A stretch of 64,000 nucleotides of DNA from Prochlorococcus sp. AG-347-E23 (GCA_003281685.1 QCBH01000001.1:186001-250000); one strand, 5' to 3'. Shown: positions 51,668 through 62,090, counted from the first letter of the stretch. Numbers and translations are program-made. Notes: generated by a model from the letters alone, not told the origin.

Positions 51668-52108
51668 ATGAATATTTTATTGATAAATGGACCAAATCTA
51701 AATCTTTTGGGAACTAGAGAACCTGAGATATATGGTAGTAAAACATTGAGTGATATAGAAAAAGATTTAACTAAAGTTGCTAAAGAAAAAAGTATTAATC
51801 TCGAATGTTTTCAAAGTAATCATGAAGGAGAAATAGTAGATAAAATTCAGGAGTCTGTAAAAAGTATCCAAGGTATTCTTATAAATGCTGGCGCTTTTAC
51901 ACATACCTCGATTTCTATTCGTGATGCTTTAATTGGATCAAAAATTCCGTTTGTAGAATTACATATTTCAAATATTTTCAGTAGAGAAGATTTTCGTAAA
52001 GAATCTTTTCTTACAGATAAAGCTATAGGAATTATAAGTGGATTCGGCATATCAAGTTATTCCTTAGCTCTTGAAGGAATTATTGGATATTTAATTAGTA
52101 AAGATTAA
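51668..52108 (+). CDS. aroQ: 3-dehydroquinate dehydratase, type II
   Basis: From the ATG at 51668 ([20 protein letters not shown]) the protein is 146 residues, the usual type II length. The frame is open from 51602, but those residues are not part of the fold. The catalytic Tyr is in PEIYGS, the His pair in GAFTHTS and ELHISNIF. The enzyme makes 3-dehydroshikimate in aromatic amino acid synthesis. Its stop abuts the miaE start. Confidence 0.95.
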   Translation: MNILLINGPNLNLLGTREPEIYGSKTLSDIEKDLTKVAKEKSINLECFQSNHEGEIVDKIQESVKSIQGILINAGAFTHTSISIRDALIGSKIPFVELHISNIFSREDFRKESFLTDKAIGIISGFGISSYSLALEGIIGYLISKD

Positions 52109-52717
52109 ATGCTAGTAGATTTTAGAAGGCCCACTTCTCATATTAAATATTTATCGTCATTCACCTCAGATGAGTGGATCAAACTTGCATTATCTAATCC
52201 AATAGATATTCTTATTGACCATGCTCATTGTGAAAGAAAAGCAGCAGGAGTAGCTATTCAATTGATGTTTAGATATCCATCAGAACCAAATCTTGCAGAG
52301 GTTCTAAGTCCAATAGCGAGAGAGGAGTTAGAGCATTTTGAAAAAATACTTTATTTCTTAAAGGATCTTGGACATTCTCTTGAGTCCTTAAAACCGCCAC
52401 CATATGGAGCTGAATTGTCTAAGAATATAAGGAAGAAAGAGCCTAATAGAATGCTTGATAGTTTCTTAATAGCAGGACTTATAGAAGCAAGAAGTCATGA
52501 AAGATTAAGCTTGCTTGCGCTGAATTCTGAAGATAAATCGTTTAAATCTCTTTATGAGTCTCTGCTTGAGAGTGAGGCAAGACATTTTGGGGTTTATTGG
52601 AAACTGGCACAAACTAAATTCTCTAAAAAGCAAACTTTAAAAAGGTTAGAGGAATTGTCTGAAATTGAGTCAGCAATACTGGCTGAAACTTTTAGGATGC
52701 CAAGGGTACATAGCTAA
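52109..52717 (+). CDS. miaE: tRNA-(ms2io6A)-hydroxylase MiaE-like
   Basis: This 202-residue ferritin-like di-iron protein has DHAHCERKAAGVAIQLMF, REELEHFEKILYFL, GLIEARSHERLSLLAL and ESEARHFGVYWKLA, which carry the glutamate and histidine metal ligands. MiaE hydroxylates the isopentenyl group of modified A37 in tRNA. It starts on the base after the aroQ stop. Confidence 0.9.
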   Translation: MLVDFRRPTSHIKYLSSFTSDEWIKLALSNPIDILIDHAHCERKAAGVAIQLMFRYPSEPNLAEVLSPIAREELEHFEKILYFLKDLGHSLESLKPPPYGAELSKNIRKKEPNRMLDSFLIAGLIEARSHERLSLLALNSEDKSFKSLYESLLESEARHFGVYWKLAQTKFSKKQTLKRLEELSEIESAILAETFRMPRVHS

Positions 52718-52733
52718 AGACAATAAAATAAAA

Positions 52734-53489
52734 ATGATAAAAAAAAAGTTTTTAAGTTTACTTAATCGATATAAAACTGATTTACCAACATTAACCATCG
52801 TTGGTGTAGGGCCTGGAGATCCGTCGCTTTTAACAATTGCTGCTGTGGATGCAATTAAAAAGGCGAAAGTTATAGTTTTCCCAATATCAGATGATAATAA
52901 AAAGAGTTTCGCTGCGGAAATAGTCAAAAAATACACCAAATTTAAAAAAAATATCCCTATCATCTTTCCAATGGCTAGGAAGGATTTTGATCCAGATGAA
53001 ATATGGTCTAATGCTGCAGAAAAAATTGTGAAATTTATTCAAAATGGAGAATCAGTTGTTTTACTTTGTCTTGGAGATACTTCACTATTTGCAAGTTCTT
53101 CTAATATTTTGAGGTTAATAAAAAATAATTATTCTGAAATTATTACCAAAACTATACCTGGTATTTCCTCTATTTCAGCAGCAGCAGCTTTGAATGATTT
53201 TGATTTGGTAAAAAAAGGCGAGACCTTGATCATCAAAGAATGCCCTTCTTCAGAATCCGAATTAACAACCCTAATAAGGGAAAGTAAGGCAAATAAAACG
53301 GTATTGGCCATTATGAAAGTTAGCAAAAGATGGAATTTAGTCAGGGAAATTTTAAAAAAAGAGGATATCATCAATACATCATTAATAGCTTTAAGCGTTG
53401 GGATGCCTGATCAAATTATTCAATATGCAAACCAATATAAAGAAGAATTTATGCCTTATTTTTCTTTGATTTTGATAAGATTCGATTAA
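52734..53489 (+). CDS. cobI: Precorrin-2 C20-methyltransferase
   Basis: From the ATG at 52734 the protein is about 251 residues. It has the SAM-dependent tetrapyrrole methylase motifs GVGPGDPSLLTIAAVDAIKK, LCLGDTSLFASS and TIPGISSISAAAALNDFDLV. It adds a methyl group at C20 in cobalamin-type corrin synthesis. The frame is open from 52665, but that overlaps miaE. Its stop overlaps the next start by one base (TAATG). Confidence 0.9.
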   Translation: MIKKKFLSLLNRYKTDLPTLTIVGVGPGDPSLLTIAAVDAIKKAKVIVFPISDDNKKSFAAEIVKKYTKFKKNIPIIFPMARKDFDPDEIWSNAAEKIVKFIQNGESVVLLCLGDTSLFASSSNILRLIKNNYSEIITKTIPGISSISAAAALNDFDLVKKGETLIIKECPSSESELTTLIRESKANKTVLAIMKVSKRWNLVREILKKEDIINTSLIALSVGMPDQIIQYANQYKEEFMPYFSLILIRFD

Positions 53490-53974
53490 TGTATAAAAAA
53501 GAAAAATCAGTTGAAACTCAATTTACATGGCCAATATGTAAGGATCTATTATTTCTTGTTCTTGAAGATAAGGTTAGTGACGTATTTGTTTGTAAATTAG
53601 TTTGGGAAAGACTTTTTTATACCAGAGAAACAACCTTAAATAATTGGATTTATAGTGCATTAACTCCTAATTATTGGTCAGAAAAATTTGAAAAAGCCCC
53701 TCAAATCATTTCAGAACGAGCAGCGTCAGTACATTTGACTCGATCAATTCCAAAAGACTATAAACAGGGATTGAAACATTTTCTTAATTTTAAAGGTTAT
53801 AAGATTAATGAACTCTATCCAAGAAGAACAAGAAGAGCGACTGCAGTAAATTGGTTGATATATTGGGCGATTGAAAATGATTGTTTTTCAAAAGATAATG
53901 GATTAATACCAAGCCCTAGCTCACCACCTGTTAATCCAGCGAAAGGACATTTTGGCGATCCAGAAATTAAATAA
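53489..53974 (+). CDS. DUF1823 family protein
   Basis: This 161-residue protein matches the cyanobacterial/plastid DUF1823 pattern: FTWPICKDLLFLVLEDKVSD, then SIPKDYKQGLKHFLNFKGYK and YPRRTRRATAVNWLIYWAIE. The function is unknown. It is coupled to the cobI stop by a one-base overlap. Confidence 0.75.
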   Translation: MYKKEKSVETQFTWPICKDLLFLVLEDKVSDVFVCKLVWERLFYTRETTLNNWIYSALTPNYWSEKFEKAPQIISERAASVHLTRSIPKDYKQGLKHFLNFKGYKINELYPRRTRRATAVNWLIYWAIENDCFSKDNGLIPSPSSPPVNPAKGHFGDPEIK

Positions 53975-54048
53975 GTTTTTTTGAATAATGTAAATGATTC
54001 CATAAAAGGTATAGTTGTAATGGATACTACTTTCTTTGGAGAGGAGAA

Positions 54049-55422
54049 TTGATTCTTCCTACAATAGCAATTATCGGAAGACCTAACGTTGGGAAATCTA
54101 CCTTAGTAAATCGTCTTTGCCAAAGTAATGATGCAATAGTATTTGATAAACCTGGTGTTACAAGAGATAGAACTTATCAAAATGCTTCATGGGGAGGTAA
54201 GGAATTCCAAATAGTTGATACTGGAGGTTTAGTTTTTGATGATGATAGTGAATTTCTTCCAGAGATAAGGACACAAGTTTTCTTGGCTCTAGAAGAGGCT
54301 TCACTTGCCTTACTGGTGGTGGATGGAAATCAAGGAGTTACTGATGGTGATTTATCAATAGCAAAATGGTTAAGAAACTCAAGCTGTAAAACAATTATTG
54401 CTGTTAATAAATGCGAATCGACTACTCTTGGAATATCCTTAGCTTCAGAGTTCTGGAAATTAGGATTGGGCGAACCCAAACCTGTTTCGGCTATTCATGG
54501 TTCAGGTACTGGAGATCTTTTAGATCTCGTTATTGGCGAGCTTCCTGAAAATAATATCCAGGATGATGAAGAAAAGATAATGATGTCAATTATTGGTAGG
54601 CCTAATGTTGGTAAATCTAGTTTGTTAAATTCAATCTGTGGAGAAAAAAGAGCAATAGTTAGTGATATTAGTGGTACGACAACTGATTCAATAGATACGA
54701 TTATTAAAAAAGGTGATAATCATTGGAAAATTATTGATACTGCAGGAATTAGAAGAAAGAAAAATGTTAAATATGGCACTGAATTCTTTGGTATTAATAG
54801 GGCTTTTAAATCTATAGATAGAAGTGATGTTTGTGTTTTAGTTATAGATGCTATAGATGGAGTAACTGATCAAGATCAGAAGCTGGCTGGGCGCATAGAA
54901 GAACAAGGCAGAGCTTGTATAATTGTTGTTAATAAATGGGATCTTGTAGAAAAAAATAGTTCAACAATTTATCAAGCAGAAAAAGAACTTAGATCTAAAC
55001 TTTATTTTTTACACTGGTCAAAAATGATTTTTATATCTGCCCTAACTGGTCAAAGAGTTGATAATATTTTTGAGTATGCTCTTAATGCTGTAAATCAACA
55101 TAGAAGAAGAGTGACAACATCTGTAGTTAATGAAGTGCTTAAAGAATCAATCAGTTGGAAAAGTCCTCCAACAAAGAGAAGTGGCAAGCAAGGTAGGCTT
55201 TATTACGGTACACAAGTAAAGAACAAACCTCCCACTTTTACTCTTTTTGTAAATGACCCTAAATTATTCGGAATAACTTATAGAAGATATATTGAAAAAC
55301 AGATTAGAGTAAATTTAGGCTTTGAAGGCACTCCTCTAATTTTGCTTTGGAGAGGGAAACAACAAAGAGCATTAAATAAAGAAGTCGAAAGGGAAAATAT
55401 TGAGTTAATTCAAAAAGATTAA
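54049..55422 (+). CDS. der: GTPase Der (EngA)
   Basis: This 457-residue protein with a TTG start has two GTPase domains. The first has [14 protein letters not shown] and DTGG with AVNKCES in place of the usual NKxD. The second at about 180 has [18 protein letters not shown] and VNKWDLV. A KH-like domain follows. Der is needed for 50S ribosomal subunit assembly. Its stop overlaps the next start by one base. Confidence 0.96.
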   Translation: MILPTIAIIGRPNVGKSTLVNRLCQSNDAIVFDKPGVTRDRTYQNASWGGKEFQIVDTGGLVFDDDSEFLPEIRTQVFLALEEASLALLVVDGNQGVTDGDLSIAKWLRNSSCKTIIAVNKCESTTLGISLASEFWKLGLGEPKPVSAIHGSGTGDLLDLVIGELPENNIQDDEEKIMMSIIGRPNVGKSSLLNSICGEKRAIVSDISGTTTDSIDTIIKKGDNHWKIIDTAGIRRKKNVKYGTEFFGINRAFKSIDRSDVCVLVIDAIDGVTDQDQKLAGRIEEQGRACIIVVNKWDLVEKNSSTIYQAEKELRSKLYFLHWSKMIFISALTGQRVDNIFEYALNAVNQHRRRVTTSVVNEVLKESISWKSPPTKRSGKQGRLYYGTQVKNKPPTFTLFVNDPKLFGITYRRYIEKQIRVNLGFEGTPLILLWRGKQQRALNKEVERENIELIQKD

Positions 55423-56336
55423 TGAATTTGCTAACTAAGTTTTCTGTTGGTCAATACGTTCATGGTAATAGAAGTTGGCTTAGAATTATAGATAGTAGAT
55501 TAAAAATAATTATCGTAATGATATTTTTAATCACTCCAATTTGGGCAGGTCCAATATGGAGATTGAGTTTAGTTGGTTGTTTACTACTAATTACTTTTTT
55601 AAGTTTATTGCCATCTAGAGTATGGTGGCGATCTTTATTTTTCCTCTCATGTTTATCACTATTAATTGGATGTATATCAATAATTGCCTCTTCTGATATT
55701 CAATCTCTTGATGGCTATTTAAGAAATCCCAATGAGTTACAAGTAGTACTGGAAAGCCAAAAAGAATGGCATATTTTGCAAATTCCTTCGCAGAAGATAT
55801 GGTTTATTAATTTTGCTGCCTTTAACTTATCAAGAAAAGCCTTTGAACTAGGAATAAAAACCTCCACTTTGATATTTACTGTTATTCATAGTGTGAATTT
55901 GATGCTTTTAACCACATCGCAGGAAGATATTGTATGGGGATTAAGTTGGTTCATGTATCCATTAAGAAAGATTGGATTGCCCATTAGTAAGTGGCTTTTT
56001 CAGTTATTAATTGCATTACGTTTTATTCCTCTAGTGCAGGAAGAATTTCAAAATATTATTAAATCAGTATCAGTTAGATCGATTAATTTTCGAAATTTAG
56101 GATTTAAGAAATCATTTAATGTTTTGTTAATCTTAGTGGAAAGGTTATTTCAAAATATATTTCTGAGAATTGATCATGGAGCAGAATCATTACTCTCAAA
56201 GAAAAAAATTATTATAAAAACCAATAGATTTAGGACTTTTTATCCTTCAAAACCTCTCAATGTAATTGTTAATACATTATCGATTTGTTTTATTTGCATA
56301 GCAATTTTTCTTAGAAAACTGTATGGTGCATTATAA
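55422..56336 (+). CDS. Energy-coupling factor transporter transmembrane protein (CbiQ/EcfT family)
   Basis: This 304-residue membrane protein has about six helices and the T-component signature near the coupling region (QNIIKSVSVRSINFRNLGFK). It would link two ATPases to a substrate-binding S component for a vitamin or metal. The substrate is unknown and the neighbours do not show it. The start overlaps der by one base. Confidence 0.82.
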   Translation: MNLLTKFSVGQYVHGNRSWLRIIDSRLKIIIVMIFLITPIWAGPIWRLSLVGCLLLITFLSLLPSRVWWRSLFFLSCLSLLIGCISIIASSDIQSLDGYLRNPNELQVVLESQKEWHILQIPSQKIWFINFAAFNLSRKAFELGIKTSTLIFTVIHSVNLMLLTTSQEDIVWGLSWFMYPLRKIGLPISKWLFQLLIALRFIPLVQEEFQNIIKSVSVRSINFRNLGFKKSFNVLLILVERLFQNIFLRIDHGAESLLSKKKIIIKTNRFRTFYPSKPLNVIVNTLSICFICIAIFLRKLYGAL

Positions 56337-56355
56337 ATAACACAATATTTTAGGT

Positions 56356-56622
56356 TTGAGTTCTGAGCGTTATTTAAACCATCCAACATTTGGAATGTTA
56401 TACCAAGTTTCTCCTGGGAATGATGGGAGAGATATTTATGCGACTTTATATGCTCAAAAAATGTTTTTCTTGGTAGAAGTTCGACAGAGAGAAGTTTTTT
56501 TTGAAGTAATACCTTATTTAGATGCCCGTAATCAGGCCGAATTAAACCTTCAAAAAGCTAGAAGAAAAGGATCTGAAGAACTATCTAAATGGGATAATTT
56601 ATTTACGCAAACTTTCTTATAA
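56356..56622 (+). CDS. pipX: PII-interacting protein PipX
   Basis: This 88-residue protein starts at TTG. It has the Tudor-like part NHPTFGMLYQVSPGNDGRDI, then YATLYAQKMFFLVEVRQREV and a helical C terminus (LDARNQAELNLQKARRKGSE). PipX shuttles between PII and the nitrogen regulator NtcA. It is followed within 4 bp by pipY, the usual pair. Confidence 0.93.
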   Translation: MSSERYLNHPTFGMLYQVSPGNDGRDIYATLYAQKMFFLVEVRQREVFFEVIPYLDARNQAELNLQKARRKGSEELSKWDNLFTQTFL

Positions 56623-56625
56623 AAG

Positions 56626-57261
56626 GTGAACCCTGCAAATTATTTAAAAATAAAAAATAAAATACCATCAAATGTAAATATTCTTGCTGTAAGTAAAGGA
56701 TTTAAAAGTCAAGAAATCAAGACTATTCAAAAAATAGGTCAAAACGATTTTGGTGAAAGTAAGGTTCAAGAGGCGTTTGAAAAACAATTAACCTTAAAAG
56801 ATCTTAAACAAATAAATTGGCACTTTATTGGAAGAATACAAAGTAATAAAATAAGAAAAATAGTTAAAAATTTTAAATACATTCATTCAGTAGATTCATT
56901 TGAAAAGTTGCAAAAGATTTCTAATATTTCTCTTGAAGAGAAGAAAAATCCATTAATAATGTTGCAGGTTAAGTTGAGTGACGACCCTACTAAAGGAGGC
57001 TTTAATCCTGAATTTTTAATATTTAAATGGAGAGAAATTCAAGAGTTGAAAAATATTTCATTAACCGGTTTGATGACTATCAATCCTAAAGGACTTAGCT
57101 CTAAAGAAAATTCAGGGTTGTTCAAAAAATGTCGTGCTCTCGCTGATTTACTGCAATTACCAGATTGTTCAATGGGGATGTCAGGTGATTGGGAGGAAGC
57201 TATTGACGCTGGATCAACTTGGTTAAGATTAGGATCATTGATTTTTGGAGGTAGATCCTAA
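56626..57261 (+). CDS. pipY: PLP homeostasis protein PipY (YggS family)
   Basis: This 211-residue protein with a GTG start has the PLP-binding lysine in ILAVSKGFKSQEIKTIQKIG, the GESKVQEA motif and the WHFIGRIQSNKIR region. The C-terminal GMSGDWEEAIDAGSTWLRLG is the phosphate site. It controls vitamin B6 balance and is co-transcribed with pipX. Confidence 0.93.
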   Translation: MNPANYLKIKNKIPSNVNILAVSKGFKSQEIKTIQKIGQNDFGESKVQEAFEKQLTLKDLKQINWHFIGRIQSNKIRKIVKNFKYIHSVDSFEKLQKISNISLEEKKNPLIMLQVKLSDDPTKGGFNPEFLIFKWREIQELKNISLTGLMTINPKGLSSKENSGLFKKCRALADLLQLPDCSMGMSGDWEEAIDAGSTWLRLGSLIFGGRS

Positions 57262-57408
57262 TAAGTTTTTTTATAAAAATCTTATCTATAAACTTGCAGT
57301 AAAGTTCAACTAACGTTATTTAAGTATAGGTAGTTTATTCATTTTAAAAATGAATATATTGCTTAAGGTTCTTAAACCTTAGTAATCAATTTCAAGAGGA
57401 TTTAAAAG

Positions 57409-57984
57409 GTGTCACTTATTTCTAGATTAAAGGCGGTTGTTGCAGGGGATGAGTATCTTGATGATGATTTTGATGATTTGGATTATGCGTCAGAGGATGA
57501 ATTAAATGATATTAATAATTACAAACAAAATCCAAGGAATGCAAATGGCCTTGCAAATTCAAATCCATTCGATTTTATGAATAACAACAGATCATCAAAA
57601 GTGGTTGGTATGCCTGGAATTTCAAATTCTTCCTCAGAAGTAAGCTTAATGGAACCAAGAAGTTTTGATGAGATGCCACAAGCTATACAAGCATTAAGAG
57701 AGAGAAAAACCGTAATTCTTAATTTAACTATGATGGATCCTGATCAAGCTCAAAGAGCTGTTGATTTTATTGCTGGGGGTACATATGCAATTGATGGACA
57801 TCAAGAGAGAGTAGGCGAAAGTATTTTTCTTTTTGCACCAAGTTGTGTAAATGTAACTAGTTCTTCACCAGAAGATGCGTCTCCTTCTTCTGTGTCTACA
57901 GAAAACACACCGCAATATAGTTTGGGCAAAAATACTACTCCTGAACCAGCATGGGGTAATTCTAAATTAAGTGCTTATTCATGA
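57409..57984 (+). CDS. sepF: Cell division protein SepF
   Basis: This 191-residue protein with a GTG start has a short N-terminal membrane-targeting helix ([13 protein letters not shown]), an acidic linker and the SepF core [20 protein letters not shown] and [20 protein letters not shown]. SepF ties FtsZ filaments to the membrane at the division site. It is followed 8 bp later by proC. Confidence 0.93.
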   Translation: MSLISRLKAVVAGDEYLDDDFDDLDYASEDELNDINNYKQNPRNANGLANSNPFDFMNNNRSSKVVGMPGISNSSSEVSLMEPRSFDEMPQAIQALRERKTVILNLTMMDPDQAQRAVDFIAGGTYAIDGHQERVGESIFLFAPSCVNVTSSSPEDASPSSVSTENTPQYSLGKNTTPEPAWGNSKLSAYS

Positions 57985-57991
57985 TTAATCT

Positions 57992-58804
57992 GTGACTGAT
58001 AAAATTGCGATTATTGGTTTTGGAAATATTGCAAGTGCTATAGTAACCCCTCTATTAGATAACAAATTAATTAAGCCAGAAAATGTTTTTTGTGTTGTAA
58101 ATTCAGAAAAAAGTTTTGAAAATATAAAAAAAAATTATAAATATAATATAAACATTTATAGATCTGATTCTAAAGAGTCAAAAATAATTTGGGATTGTCA
58201 ATATAAACTTCTTTCTATAAAACCCCAACAATTTAACGATATAAGTGAGGCCCAGCATATAAAAAATAAGGACAATTTAATAGTTTCAATTCTTGCAGGG
58301 GTTTCAATAAATAGACTTACTCAAAAGTTTCCTAATCATAAATGCGTGAGGGTGGTTACAAATATTCCAATAACTATTGGAAAAGGATTAACAGGGATCT
58401 CTTGGGGAGAAGAAATTACAAAAGATCATAAACAATTTACAAAAAAATTATTTGAAAATACCAGTAAAATTTATGAACTTACTGAAGATTATCTTGATAT
58501 ATTTTTAGCTTTAACTTCATCAGGTCCTGCAATTATTGCTTTAATTATTGAAGCATTAAGTGATGGAGGATTAAGCGGGGGATTACCAAAAATAATTTCA
58601 GAAGAACTTGTTATGGAAATGATACTAGGGACTATTTGTCTAATAAAGGAAAATAAACTTACCACTTCTGAGCTTAAAAATTTAGTAACCTCTCCAGGTG
58701 GGACAACTATTTCTGCTTTAAGGGTTTTAGAAAAAAAGAGTGTAAGGTCAGCTTTAATTGAATCAATAGTTTCAGCTAGTAATCGAAGTAAAGAGTTTCG
58801 TTAG
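57992..58804 (+). CDS. proC: Pyrroline-5-carboxylate reductase
   Basis: This 270-residue protein with a GTG start has the NAD(P) motif IIGFGNIASAIVTPLL, the VSILAGVSINRLT region and the C-terminal TSSGPAIIALIIEALSDGGL and VTSPGGTTISALRVLEKKSV. It performs the last step of proline synthesis. Its end overlaps the opposing glycosyltransferase gene by 4 bp. Confidence 0.95.
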   Translation: MTDKIAIIGFGNIASAIVTPLLDNKLIKPENVFCVVNSEKSFENIKKNYKYNINIYRSDSKESKIIWDCQYKLLSIKPQQFNDISEAQHIKNKDNLIVSILAGVSINRLTQKFPNHKCVRVVTNIPITIGKGLTGISWGEEITKDHKQFTKKLFENTSKIYELTEDYLDIFLALTSSGPAIIALIIEALSDGGLSGGLPKIISEELVMEMILGTICLIKENKLTTSELKNLVTSPGGTTISALRVLEKKSVRSALIESIVSASNRSKEFR

Positions 58805-59967
58805 TTTTTTAAATTATCTTTTAAATTCATATAAACTTTTTCAAGCGAATCAATATTTTTAGTAATTGTGTATCTCTCAAGTATACGTTCTCTAGCTTTT
58901 TCTCCAAGATCTTTTGTAAATGAAGGGTGCTCTAGAAGAATTGGGATTATAGTTTTTAATTGTGCGGCCACATTATCAGTTGAAATTACTATTCCTGCTC
59001 CATTACCTAAAACTTCACCATCAGCGCCGGCATCTGTAGCTACACAAGCAGTACCAGCAGACATTGCCTCTAAAAGAGATAATGATAAACCTTCTACCAA
59101 GCTTGGTAAGAAAAATACTTCTGCTATTTGCATTATTGCTACCCTAGTTTCTAAATCTAATTCGGCACCCCACCAAATTAATTTCTCATTACCAAGGTTA
59201 GAAAAACTATTTTCAAGTGTTGGCTTCATTGGTCCATCTCCAACAATAACTAATTTGCAATTTTGAGTTTTTGTTTGGCGCCAAGAACGTAAAAGTGCCT
59301 CGATATTTTTCTCATTGGCAATCCTACCCATATATAAAAAGATTCTTTCATTTCCAAGTATGTTTTTTACCTGATCATATTTTTTATTTTTTTGGCAAAA
59401 CGGTTTCCAAATATTCTCATCAACACCGTTTGGGATAATTATTTGTTTTTCTTTAGGTACTCCTAATTTATAAAGAACATTTTTTTGAAGTTCGGAAAAA
59501 ATGATTATTTTATCGAACTTTGATAAAGAGGGAGCATAAAGTTGATATGTTAACTGTTGAGTGCTAGCAGTTAAATTTCTATTTTTTGCATCAAATGGTG
59601 GGTGAAATGTTCCTATGAGTGGAAGATTAATTTCATTACAAATCTCTGGAAGTCTAAAGTCTAAAGGAGATAAAGTTAAGCTTGCATGTACTAAATCAGG
59701 CTTTAATCTTTCCAATGATAGCCTCAGCTCTTTTTCTGCTCTCGGTGAGGGTATTGTATAAACTTGGGACTTAATTAAATATGGGAGACTTACATCAGGA
59801 TCATTTGCCAGAAATAATGGTTTTGATGAATTTGAATTAGAAGGATTGTCGAAGTGAATGAAACTAATTCTATGACCTCTGGCCTTTAATTTTTCAGTAG
59901 TTGAATTGCCATAAGTTACATTTCCACAAAAAGGAGATTTCTTACCCAACCAGGCAATATGAACCAC
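58801..59967 (-). CDS. Glycosyltransferase family 4 protein
   Basis: This 388-residue GT-B glycosyltransferase has the N-terminal domain with FCGNVTYGNST, then the nucleotide-sugar site NIFLYMGRIANEKNIEALLR-like region and the EX7E motif FFLPSLVEGLSLSLLEAMSA. It probably adds a sugar to a lipid or surface polymer. The acceptor is unknown. It lies near recO on the same strand. Confidence 0.88.
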   Translation of the reverse strand: MVHIAWLGKKSPFCGNVTYGNSTTEKLKARGHRISFIHFDNPSNSNSSKPLFLANDPDVSLPYLIKSQVYTIPSPRAEKELRLSLERLKPDLVHASLTLSPLDFRLPEICNEINLPLIGTFHPPFDAKNRNLTASTQQLTYQLYAPSLSKFDKIIIFSELQKNVLYKLGVPKEKQIIIPNGVDENIWKPFCQKNKKYDQVKNILGNERIFLYMGRIANEKNIEALLRSWRQTKTQNCKLVIVGDGPMKPTLENSFSNLGNEKLIWWGAELDLETRVAIMQIAEVFFLPSLVEGLSLSLLEAMSAGTACVATDAGADGEVLGNGAGIVISTDNVAAQLKTIIPILLEHPSFTKDLGEKARERILERYTITKNIDSLEKVYMNLKDNLKN

Positions 59968-60052
59968 ATTGATTAAATTAACTAATTATTAAATTAACAG
60001 TCAGAGCACCCAAGATGATAATTTTAAAATTTATTCATAGTTTATGAAAATG

Positions 60053-60838
60053 TTAACTATATATTTCTCTCAACATTTTTAGTGAAGATAGATCTTTCTC
60101 TAGTTGAGTAGAAATCCATGTTTCAATAATAAATAATATTTTAAGCCAGACTTTTTTAGGTCCCAATAACTCCCCATTAGATTTTATTGGTAATTCTGGG
60201 AAAAGAAGTCTCTGTAATAGAGCGACTTCAGATGCATTTATTTTTAGATTACTTTGAGGATCTTCTATGGATGAAAACCCTTCACTTGGCAAGTAATAAC
60301 AACTCCATTCCCAATTTCCTAAAGGTGGAATAATAGGTTCTCCAGTTTTACAACAATGATGAATTGGTAAATTAATACCACCGATTGCTAATAGATGGAT
60401 TAAAGATTGAATACTCATTGAGAGCATTTTAATATCTTCTTCTTGAGACTCTTTATATAAATAAATCCTATCAAGATGTGCAAGAACGCAGGATAAATAG
60501 TCTTGTTGCTTGTCATTATTACCTACTAATAAAAATGTTAATTCAGTTATTGCTTGTGCGGCTGCAAGACATTCAATATTTTTCCCTAGACCAGAATAGC
60601 TTTTTAATATTTTAATTTGACGTACAGATTTAAGATTTCTTTTCCCAAAAATCTGCAGACTCAAATATGTTAAAGGAGTAGCTGCGGCAAGACTACTTTT
60701 AGGACGCCTAGCACCAGGTGCCGCTAATCTAACAATACCTTGCTCATCGGTAAGGATAGTTATTAATCTATCATTCTCGCCTAATGGAGAAGCTTTAATA
60801 CAGAGACCTTTTAGTCTGCACTCACCAGAACTAGACAT
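60053..60838 (-). CDS. recO: DNA repair protein RecO
   Basis: This 261-residue protein has an OB-fold N-terminal domain (KASPLGENDRLITILTDEQG, then GARRPKSSLAAATPLTYLSL). The helical C-terminal domain has cysteines near HHCCKTGEPIIP. RecO anneals SSB-coated DNA and helps load RecA in gap repair. Its start abuts the stop of the DeoC-like gene. Confidence 0.9.
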   Translation of the reverse strand: MSSSGECRLKGLCIKASPLGENDRLITILTDEQGIVRLAAPGARRPKSSLAAATPLTYLSLQIFGKRNLKSVRQIKILKSYSGLGKNIECLAAAQAITELTFLLVGNNDKQQDYLSCVLAHLDRIYLYKESQEEDIKMLSMSIQSLIHLLAIGGINLPIHHCCKTGEPIIPPLGNWEWSCYYLPSEGFSSIEDPQSNLKINASEVALLQRLLFPELPIKSNGELLGPKKVWLKILFIIETWISTQLEKDLSSLKMLREIYS

Positions 60839-61498
60839 TTAAATAACGTTTACTTCTTCAAAAATTTCACAAAAATTGGAAGTTCCCACGGAACTAATTC
60901 CAATATCAAACAAATCAATTACTTGCGTCAGTTTTTTTATGCCACCTACAACTTTGATTTGATTTTGTGAGCCTGTTATTTTTAGTATTTCTTGGACATC
61001 ATTAGATTTAAGAGGAGATCCAAACCCATCCCCAAATTGAAAATTTTTTATTCCTAATTCCAAACATATTTCTATCGCATTAATAAAAACTTCTTCTTTT
61101 AGCTTTGATTTATTTATGATTATTGAAACTGGTAATCCAGATAATTTAACTTGCTCAATTTCAGCAGCGAAAGTTTCTAAATTTCTTTTGGATAAATTGA
61201 TAAAGTTTGGGATATATTCAATTCCTTTTGCACCCTTATCTTTTGCAAAACAAACTAATTCTTCAATAAATGAAACTGGTAAATCTGCTAAAGGGTATGA
61301 AATAAGTGCGTTTATATCAGTACTGAAATTACCCAAACAGTTTTTAAGATCAGTTAAATAATTTAGTGAAGTAGAAATATTTTTGATATTGTATTTTCTT
61401 ATTAAATCGCAATTCACACAGAAATCTTCCCATGATAGATAAGGGTTAATAATAATCGCATGAATCTTCTCGTTTAATTCATATTCAATATTGGGCAT
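60839..61498 (-). CDS. DeoC-like aldolase-fold protein, probably inactive as DERA
   Basis: This 219-residue TIM-barrel protein follows deoxyribose-phosphate aldolase along its length (NKSKLKEEVFINAIEICLEL, then QIKVVGGIKKLTQVIDLF). The segment expected to carry the Schiff-base lysine (KTSTG) instead reads NFQFGDGFGS, while the second lysine (IKVVGG) remains. It may do another reaction or have a structural role. It sits between recO and lrtA, with the stop and start of recO touching. Confidence 0.75.
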   Translation of the reverse strand: MPNIEYELNEKIHAIIINPYLSWEDFCVNCDLIRKYNIKNISTSLNYLTDLKNCLGNFSTDINALISYPLADLPVSFIEELVCFAKDKGAKGIEYIPNFINLSKRNLETFAAEIEQVKLSGLPVSIIINKSKLKEEVFINAIEICLELGIKNFQFGDGFGSPLKSNDVQEILKITGSQNQIKVVGGIKKLTQVIDLFDIGISSVGTSNFCEIFEEVNVI

Positions 61499-61505
61499 TT
61501 AAAAC

Positions 61506-62090
61506 TTATTTAGATTGAATCAGTCCATAACCTCCATGATTCCTTTTATATATAACTTGAAGTTCATTATTGTTCTTGTTTCGAAAAACATAAAAATCAT
61601 GATCAATTAGATCTAATTGTTTTCTTGCTTCTTCTGATGAAATTGGATTCATTTCAAAGTATTTATTTTTAATAGATGGCTCAGGCAGACTTGCTTCATT
61701 TCCTTCTTTAAATAAAGCTTTATCTAAAAAACTTGATTCCATACTCTCAATTGGTAAAGAATCTTTATTTTTAAATTGTTTATTATGAATTGTTTTATTG
61801 TTTCTTTCTTTGTATTTCCGTAATTTTCTACAAAGTTTATTTGAAACTAAATCAATGCTTGAGTATAGATTTTCAGTTTTTTCTTCAGCTCTTATTACGG
61901 TACCATTTGCAAAAATAGTAACTTCTGCAGTTTGGAACGAGACTCTTGGGTTCTTTTCAATTGAAAGGTGTATGTCAGCTTCTTTAACGATATCCTTATA
62001 GTGATGCGTTGCTTTTTCTATCTTTGCCTCAGTATATTCTTTTAATGCTCCAGTGAGCTCAAGATTCTTTCCATGGATTAAAATTTTCAT
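61506..62090 (-). CDS. lrtA: Ribosome hibernation promoting factor, long form (LrtA)
   Basis: This 194-residue protein has an N-terminal HPF domain (MKILIHGKNLELTGALKEYT, then PRVSFQTAEVTIFANGTVIR) and a C-terminal dimerisation domain (PISSEEARKQLDLIDHDFYV and QVIYKRNHGGYGLI). LrtA stores idle ribosomes as 100S dimers in the dark or in starvation. It is divergent from lipB. Confidence 0.93.
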   Translation of the reverse strand: MKILIHGKNLELTGALKEYTEAKIEKATHHYKDIVKEADIHLSIEKNPRVSFQTAEVTIFANGTVIRAEEKTENLYSSIDLVSNKLCRKLRKYKERNNKTIHNKQFKNKDSLPIESMESSFLDKALFKEGNEASLPEPSIKNKYFEMNPISSEEARKQLDLIDHDFYVFRNKNNNELQVIYKRNHGGYGLIQSK

